This document shows positions 56,952 through 64,000 of a stretch of 64,000 nt of DNA, one piece after another. The stretch is taken from positions 50,087 to 114,086 of the forward strand of contig CAJNYU010001189.1 in the NCBI GenBank assembly GCA_905331475.1. The letters run 5' to 3'. The notes below the pieces were generated by a model that had not been told where the DNA came from, searched no databases, and was given only the letters and a program-made list of their open reading frames with translations. The first letter of the stretch is position 1; each line of letters opens with the position of its first letter. This stretch comes from Rotaria socialis (Eukaryota; Rotifera; Eurotatoria; Philodinida; Philodinidae). The position numbers were made by a program, and so were the translations under genes.

Positions 56952-59340
56952 ATGTTGAAATTCGGTACGGACTCATTTTTTTCATAACATTATGTGCTAT
57001 TTTATTTCTTAATATTATTTTAGCGGTTATTTTTGTTATTGGACTATTGATAGTTCCTCATATTCACAGTCAAGATACCACCGATTCAACCGCAATCATA
57101 GATAGGTTTGTGCCAACTAATTAGACATTTTGCCATTAGATAGTTCGAGTGAAACAAATAACGAAATTTCATAAATATCCAACAATTTGTAAAGAATAAA
57201 GTTCGTTTAGTTTCGCTAATGGAAAAATACTATATAATTTATTGATCACATTAACAAACTGAGTCTCTTATCAATATTTCATTATGAATACGTTCATTTG
57301 TACGCATAATCCGAAATAAGATGCAACGGATAATTCTAGGATAGCTAACAAAACTATTTTATAATCCAAAATCTGTCGCTTTTAGAGTTATTAAAAAATT
57401 GAGGAATGCATTACTTTTTTCTCGAAAAACTCATGTAACTCTTCGATGATTATTCATTAATAATTTCTTTTCTTATATACAAAATATATCTTTTTTTAGT
57501 ACGACTACAGACCAAATTCTTAGAACATCATTGCTCACCGAACAATCAACTGAAGAGGTAGTTAATAAAATTTTATCAATAACTAGTTGGCATTTTCAAT
57601 ATAGTCACTTCATGAGTATATGAAGAACAGAATTATGCATTAGTCTTGCTTTTTTCATTCATGAAAGACGCTTCACTATTAAAATAACCAAAACACATTC
57701 CTACGAAAGATTCTAAAACATTCACACGTAAAAATGGTGTATTGTACTTCTAGTCGGTGGTATCTACAGCAGGTGACACAACTGTACCAAGACTGGAACC
57801 GACAACCGCTAAAGTCGACACAACGCGCCGTCCTTTTCCTCCAATGTTTGAATGTGATTTTACTACTCCATGTTTTGCAGAAAATCAACTCGATCGAACT
57901 GATGGCAGTCAATTCAATCTTGGTCCGATTTCCGATACCTCACTACCGCCAGTAGCACCGACTTCTGATGTTTCGTCTATTAGTAAGTTTTATCTTTCCT
58001 CAAATGTGACCTTCATAAATATATTTTCGTTGATTGCAGCTAATCCAACAAATGACAGTCTGCCATGTCAGTTACCCTATCGACCTCAATTAGAAAATGG
58101 TACCGATTTCGCTAACTGGAGCATGTGGTTTTGCTATAATAATGAATGTCCAACATCAAATGAAACTCAAGGAACATGCGTTTCAGGTAACTTGTTTTTC
58201 ATGATGAGAGCTCAATGAAAATTGCTTTCATCTTTGCAATGAGATTTATTCATTTAAACTGAATTTCACAGGATATTTTCTTCTTTAATATCAAGATTGT
58301 TTTTGCTGTTAAACAAGTTTTGTTAGATAGATTTAATGTTTTATAGGTTTATATGGACTCGTTTCGCTTAATTCATCTGAGTCATCGAGGACAATCTTTG
58401 ATTCTATTAATTCGACTGATTCGAATGCGATTGCAGAAGATTTTTCTGAAGTGCAATGTCTCCGATTTAATTATTATTTTACTGTCTACGATGGAGAAGA
58501 TTGGGGCCAAGAGATTCAAGTGTGGATAAGACCCAATCATGAAATTAATAATCAATATTCAATTGAAAACTTTACTGTGGCTGATATGAATGAAAATAAA
58601 TGGCAAAATGGAGAAGTGACATTCACCTCAGTATCTTCTAATTACACAGTAAGAAGCATTCTTATTGAAAAGTTTTGTTAAGAAATGAATATATTAAATT
58701 TTCAGTTAGCGTTTTCTTTTTTGGTCACTAAAGAAAACCAAGGAAATGAGTCTGAAACCAATAGAACAATTTATTTTGCATTAGACAACATAGAATTATA
58801 TGCCTTCAATTGTTCAGGTAAGTTCTAATATAAAGAAAATGTTTCTTCAAAATCATGAATCAATTATTTAAATTTTGTAGTCCTGAATATTCAAATCGAT
58901 TCTACAACCCCAAATCCAGTTACGGAGCCATCTTCAGCACCTGATGCGACATCAGGAGTAACAGTAACAGCATTAACAACTGTTGCTGAATCTAAGAACT
59001 CAAGTGGTGAATACTTATTTCAAGAAACAACTAATGTATTTTTGTCTCTCTTTTTTTAGCTAACATCAATTTACCTTTAATTCTTGGCCTTTCGCTGGGT
59101 CTCGGCATTCCATTCGTTGTGTCCGTTACTGTCGGTATTGTTTATTATTTCGCAGTACACAGGGCTAAAATAAATGAAGTAAAGCCAATTAGTGAAACTA
59201 GAACTACTAAGAAGACTAGAACTACTAAAAACGGTGCAACTACAAAGAAAACTGCTGATGTCACGAACGAAATTCCTATGGAATCAAGGAAAACAAGGAC
59301 GACAAAAAAGAAAACAGCTGATGCATCTGATATTATTTGA
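56952..59340 (+). CDS. MAM-like type I membrane protein B with Thr/Lys repeat tail
   Basis: Nine exons closing in frame to 448 aa: 56952-56964, 57024-57105, 57500-57557, 57754-57982, 58040-58186, 58347-58648, 58706-58817, 58881-59003, 59060-59340. Signal peptide (KFAVIFVIGLLIVPHIHS), a Thr-rich linker, a MAM-like domain ~83-314 nearly identical to gene A, and a longer Thr/Ser/Pro/Val stalk (~315-356). One membrane helix (~359-387) precedes a cytoplasmic tail of ~60 residues built from TRTTKK-type repeats. The donor of the penultimate intron (GTGGTG) is weak but is the only one that keeps frame. Probably an adhesion or recognition receptor; the basic Thr-rich tail could be a phosphorylation target (inference). 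Confidence 0.8.
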
Positions 59341-60250
59341 TTTGATTTCAATCTTTTTTCCTCGTTTTATTTGTATCATTACGATATTTTTCATGAATAA
59401 ATTTGCATAAAAAATTTAGAAAAAAAGTGCTAATGCAATGATTGTAACTGGGATAGATCTTTTAACGCAAACAAAAGCTTGAACACATTATCAGAACAGA
59501 ATTAAGATTGATTGAATGTTTTCAGAAGCTTTCGGAGTTAAGCACACGAAACTCTTTGCAAAATTTTTCAATAATTTCTATCATTGTATTTAGTGCGAAT
59601 GATATCTAACAGATGTGCAATATTGAATTCATAAAAGATACTTTTTTCAGTGCAGCCGATGAATATACACAATTTTTATTATTTCAAAAGCTAAATTAAA
59701 ACTATTTTAAATGAAAATAAAATCATTTCAACCCATACGTATATTGCTGAGACACTATATCGAAAAATAAATTTTCAGTTATTTTAACTGATGATTTTTT
59801 TTAAAATTTATTTATTAAGAAAAGCTTTATGAAAAGTTCGAAAACCTGGCTAAGTTTAATAAATAAAGTTAACTATTTTCTTGAAATCAATAGGGAAAAG
59901 CAGATCTCAGTAGATCTCGAGATTAGATTTTCGCCCGTACTGGAAATAGCTAGCTGGTGCATTCTGATAAGAGTAACTTGAACGTTATTGGCTTTGTGAT
60001 ATTCAAGAGAAATATATTTGGACATTAAATAGCATACTAGACCTACTTAGATATTTCGTTCTTTTTATCTTAGAGCAAGCGAAATGAAATGATTTGCTAT
60101 TCACTTATGAGAAACGTGATGGCGAGAGAGCTAAAATTGTCGAACAGACTTTTTTATATTTACATTATTTCTTCTCTTTTATATTTAAACTACTATTTAT
60201 ACGTCACTATGAAAATTACGGGATTTCAAGCGCCCAATCATTACTATTTC

Positions 60251-60590
60251 AAAATAAATGCGGAAACATCGGATTTGCATCTGATTGTTATGTGTACTGC
60301 AAAAACTGAGTCAATTTGTATATGTTGTGAATAATTATGAGAAAAAAATTTTTTTTTGAAAAAATCCCTGTTCCCCCCTCAGGGATGGTCTGGTCAATAA
60401 TGACAATTTTTTCGATAACTCAGCCATTTCTTGATGGATCCTTTTCATCTTCGAACTCGACCGAGATATTAATGAGACAATTCGGTGCACAAAATTTCAT
60501 CTCAATCGAATGTAATTGGGAAGACTAATATTGTGAACGGCCGGACGAACACACTAACCGATTCTAGAGTGTACTTACTTTTTGAGTACA
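60251..60590 (-). repeat. Dispersed repeat, internally deleted inverted copy
   Basis: The reverse complement matches 6715-7020 and then 7245-7300; the ~225 bp between is absent, the join being at CTCAGTTTTT|GCAGTACACAT. It includes the same CCGGCCG and AATCCCTG blocks. Confidence 0.7.
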
Positions 60591-61300
60591 CAAGAACAGA
60601 TATGGTGAAGTTTTCAAAGATATAATAATGATACATCTGGATTGATCTTATTTTCCTAATAGTAGAGCTTATAGCAACAATAAGATTTGATGGCTAACGA
60701 TATTCATATTCGCAATAACAAAATTTACAATGAACGTTGTAAAAGTGGGCGATGTTTATTTCAAGACAAACGTTTACTCACAAAATAATAGCATCATTGC
60801 ATATAGGTAAAGATGGAGCATTCATAGTTTAGAAATTATAAACTGATTTAACATGGATGCATCCGAAAAGCTTTTAAAACTCATGACTTGCGATTTCGAC
60901 CTAATAAATTTGAACCACTGAATTAAGTTCGAGACTACGTTAATTTACTTCGCTGAATTTTATGATGACATTTTTTCTGTAGTTTTAAAACGATTTAGAT
61001 TCTCGAAATCTTGAAGTTTTACGTAATATATGAGAATTAATTTGACAATGGTGATTTTATATTGCGTTGCAGTTGCAAATAAACATTATCAGTCAACCCA
61101 ACATTGTGAGTTAACAGAGTAAAACAGAAAATTGAACGAGACCAATATCATCCGGCCGATACTTGCATGCATCATTAAAATTGATTGTGAAATTGTTAAC
61201 ATGAAAATCTGAGTTAATCGAGACTACTTTTCTTTCTGATATCGCTATAGTGCCCATAGAGTTTCCTTTTGATTGTTAAAAACTGTCGAATCACAGGCAT

Positions 61301-61657
61301 GTTCCCAGGAGAATGATTCCAATAGTGGGATCCTATCGGGTTCGCGTCGGATATAGTATGAATTTCATTAAACCGACGAAATCCAATCGGTATCCGGGTG
61401 TGGGATCTACAATCGGAACCATATAGTGTTCGAATCCGATAGGTTCCAGTGTCGGAATTTAACGGAATCCAACATAAGCATTCGGCCCATGTGTTCTGGT
61501 GACACCATTATGCTTATTCGTTGGTAATTTAGAAAATGGCTTTTTTCCGTCGAATCCATTAGTAGGTCCGTGACCAGGAATCTGATCCGATTTTGTCGGC
61601 TTGTCGGATCCCATGAAATCCGATAGGATTCACTGTCGGATTCATTCACCTGGGTTA
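61301..61657. mobile_element. ~357-bp ATCGGA-rich element, second copy
   Basis: The ends GTTCCCAGGAGAATGATTCC and GGATTCATTCACCTGGGTTA pair as imperfect inverted repeats and match those of the element at 1182-1539 in sequence and spacing. The interior is again packed with TCCGAT/ATCGGA hexamers. A (CT)n run starts 16 bp beyond its right end. Confidence 0.6.
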
Positions 61658-61670
61658 CTGAGAATGATGG

Positions 61671-61673
<3 letters not shown>

Positions 61674-61706
<33 letters not shown>
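61674..61706. repeat. (CT)n microsatellite
   Basis: About 15 CT units; read on the minus strand it produces a spurious Arg-Glu ORF. Confidence 0.95.
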
Positions 61707-61707
<1 letters not shown>

Positions 61708-62452
61708 AGCACATCTATTGACATCAGTGTAACTAGATGTACTTAGTCATTATGTCACTCAGCGTCATCGTACTCATATATAACTTCTACTTATCAAATT
61801 CGACTCTATTTGTTTTCACCGATAGTTTTTCTAGTAAATTCTTTGTCAACTTCCAATTAAAACTAAGTAGCACATGTTTCTTATCTGTGACAACGTCTAT
61901 CGTATACTGACCTTTTTTGAGATTTCATGTACTTGAAATTATCTTAACTGTAAAGTAAAATAACGCTTGAATTTTTCAAAGACTACATATAATTGAAAAA
62001 TATTTAAAATAAAAACTCGCATTCTCCTCATAAAAAGATTGTATTTATATTAATCAGATAAAACAAAAATAAAATATTAAAACAAACTAAGGAAGTCTAT
62101 ATTCAATGTTTGAAATTGATGGAGGAAAAATCAAAATTTACACTGATATACATAATCTTTTTCTTAAGAAATTAACATTCAAGTGAATAAGCTTTATGTT
62201 ATCAATCGAACGATGACATGGAAAGCATTAGTTCGTTTGTCAAACTAGCATCTCATGATAAGCTGAATGATTTTATTTGACTCTTTGTGTTATCGTGCGT
62301 TGTAAAAAAAAAGAAGAACGAAAATCTCATCAAAGAATATTTCATACTGTTGATGTTATCTTTTCACTGTCATCATTACTTTTTTGTATTTACAATGGTT
62401 TAGATTTTTAAATGACATAAAATAAAAGCAAAAGTATTCCTTCGTTAAATAA

Positions 62453-63988
62453 ATGAAAATGAACCAAATTGAATTCAATATTTTTGGTATGTAAGAACAT
62501 CAAGGTTTTTCTACTTGTACATTTAACTTATTTACAGTTGGTTTCTCAATATTAGCAATATGCATTGCTCAAACATCACTCTATTCTTGTAATTTCGATA
62601 CGGATCTAGCAAGTACTTGCGGATTTCAGTCTACGCCAGGGGCACCAACTTTACAGATCATTGATGGCATTGCATCGACTACTGCACCTATACAGCCATT
62701 GTCAGATGCTAACTCTATTCGTCAGTATAAATATATATATATGTGCCAATTAATAATTGAATTTAACATTTCTTGACATTATCTATAGTATTACCAACTA
62801 CTCCTAATGGTGACTATTGTTCGTTGCCATATAGCAATCCACCGTCAACCTGGCCAATGTACTTTTGTCAACGCAACTCAGCAACGAATTATACATGTTC
62901 TACTCCATCTGGCACAGGCAATTGTGTGATTGGTAATTGACTGTTAGTTATTTTTATAGTTCAAATATTTATCTAGGAAATTCATTACAATAGGAAAATA
63001 TGGTTTGGTAAAAGTATCTAGGACTGGTGCATTCGATCAAACATATACTACTATGAATAATGTTCAGACTCATGCCGAGGATTTTCAATGTTTAAGTTTT
63101 TATTATTATGTAACCGATGCAGCACTTGGTGCCAAAATTGACATTGGATGGTCAGCAGGCGCAGCACCTTTTCCTTTAACTGAAGTTAAAGCTGGCCCTG
63201 AAAATAGATGGCAAAGTCATAATTTTACATATCCCAGTCCAGCACCAAAGAATTATTTTGTAAGAATATAATGTACTAAACTTATTGTTATTAAAGAATA
63301 TAATGATTATTGATATGAATGTTAGATATGGTTCCAAATGCTTCGAGACGGTGGATCCACGGATTTTTCTTATGCTTTAGATGAAATCAAAGTATTTGAT
63401 GGACCATGTGGTATTTAATATTTAATGTTTTATTTTTTATTATGGAACTTTATAATTTTGTTTAGAACCTCTTACAACAAATATTCCAACAACAGTATGA
63501 ATTAATTTTATTCCAAGTATATAATTTCGTATGTTATTTTATAGCCTACTTCCAGTGAATCAATGAGCATTGCAGAAACTGAGTCAAGTACATCGATGCA
63601 TTTTGACTTTAATAGTAATGAATAAAAAATTTAGACTATACTGCACGATTTCCTTATACGACTATTGGCTCTATAATAGATTTTAGTAATACATACACCA
63701 ATAGTGCAATTACGGCAAACTCAATAATTTCCACATTATTTTTAAATGTAACTATGATGGCATCAGCCAGGTAAAAACTGCATTAGTTAATTGTATAAAA
63801 ATTATAATTTCAAACTTTTAAATTAGCCATTCGATTATCGACACTGAAACATTCGAAGCAACAATAGCGTATGTTTTGTTCGTATATAATTCATCGATAT
63901 TTAATATTTCTTTTGCTTTTTCACTAGAACAAATACAGAAGCGAACGTAATATTGAGTACCATCATAACTAGTGATACAATTGCAATA
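62453..63988 (+). CDS. MAM-like surface protein C, right-truncated by the window
   Basis: Ten exons join in frame and the last ends at a splice donor: 62453-62486, 62538-62720, 62789-62932, 62994-63259, 63326-63410, 63466-63494, 63545-63587, 63635-63770, 63827-63868, 63928-63988. Signal peptide (FVGFSILAICIAQT), then a MAM-like domain starting YSCNFDTDLAS and ending YALDEIKVFDGPC, with GLVKVSRTG, FQCLSFYYYV and RWQSHNFTY matching positions in proteins A and B. A Thr/Ser/Asn/Ile-rich region follows and continues past the edge. The 48-nt intron 63588-63634 was inferred because the obvious GTAATG donor at 63614 would leave only ~20 nt. Third, most diverged member of the local MAM family. Confidence 0.75.
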
Positions 63989-64000
63989 GTAAGTACTTGC

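Larger units (their letters stand above)
59341..62452. other. 3.1-kb gene-free region with two dispersed repeats
   Basis: No gene found. It contains the internally deleted inverted copy of the 6.7-kb repeat (60251-60590), an ATCGGA-rich element (61301-61657) and a (CT)n run (61674-61706) directly after it. Confidence 0.55.

Noticed and set aside
59145..59351. Minus-strand Val/Leu/Phe-rich ORF
   Set aside because: Antisense of the Thr/Lys repeat tail of MAM-like gene B.
61407..61724. Minus-strand ORF starting with an Arg-Glu repeat
   Set aside because: Reads through the (CT)n run and the ATCGGA-rich element.

Overview
The window looks like a piece of a bdelloid rotifer nuclear genome (inference). 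It is about 70% AT, its genes have many small exons split by introns of about 50-60 nt with GT-AG ends, and it mixes metazoan genes (EMX-class homeobox, BCCIP-like, class A GPCRs, MAM and LamG-like surface proteins) with families more typical of fungi or bacteria (DUF4246, VC0807-like, an intronless GNAT). Dense non-coding inverted-repeat elements and recent local duplications also fit. The genus cannot be fixed from the sequence alone.

Layout. 1-0.7 kb: left-truncated RING/TRAF zinc-finger gene interrupted by one in-frame TGA. 2.7-10.7 kb: three tandem class A GPCR units, the first a 5'-truncated pseudogene, with several inverted-repeat elements, one of which has its empty site preserved in the neighbouring duplicate. 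12-21 kb (minus strand): two paralogous type II membrane proteins with two LamG-like domains flank a DUF4246 oxygenase-like gene. 21-24 kb: mobile-element remains. 24-27.5 kb: an unidentified four-exon gene whose 2.45-kb last intron carries four identical tRNA-Arg(ACG) genes on the opposite strand. 28-28.8 kb: small type I membrane protein. 31.5-32.6 kb: EMX-like homeobox gene with about 5 kb of gene-free, microsatellite-rich upstream DNA. 37.8 kb: GNAT acetyltransferase. 39.5-40.5 kb: BCCIP-like gene with a tRNA-Ala-like gene antisense in its intron. 41-54 kb: three paralogous VC0807-like membrane proteins. 50-64 kb: three MAM-like type I receptors; the first two share a tract of about 1.03 kb, introns included, with only two differences, inside otherwise diverged genes (a gene-conversion signature). 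A degraded protein-kinase copy lies near 55 kb.

The protein genes do not form an obvious pathway. The recurrent theme is small tandem families of surface and membrane proteins (GPCR, LamG, MAM, VC0807-like) remodelled by duplication, pseudogenisation, conversion and insertion of non-autonomous inverted-repeat elements. No transposase or reverse transcriptase gene was seen. Multi-exon models were built by hand from splice signals and reading-frame continuity; each listed complete model closes in frame, but none has transcript support. One N at 43445 sits between two 222-bp identical repeats and is probably an assembly seam.
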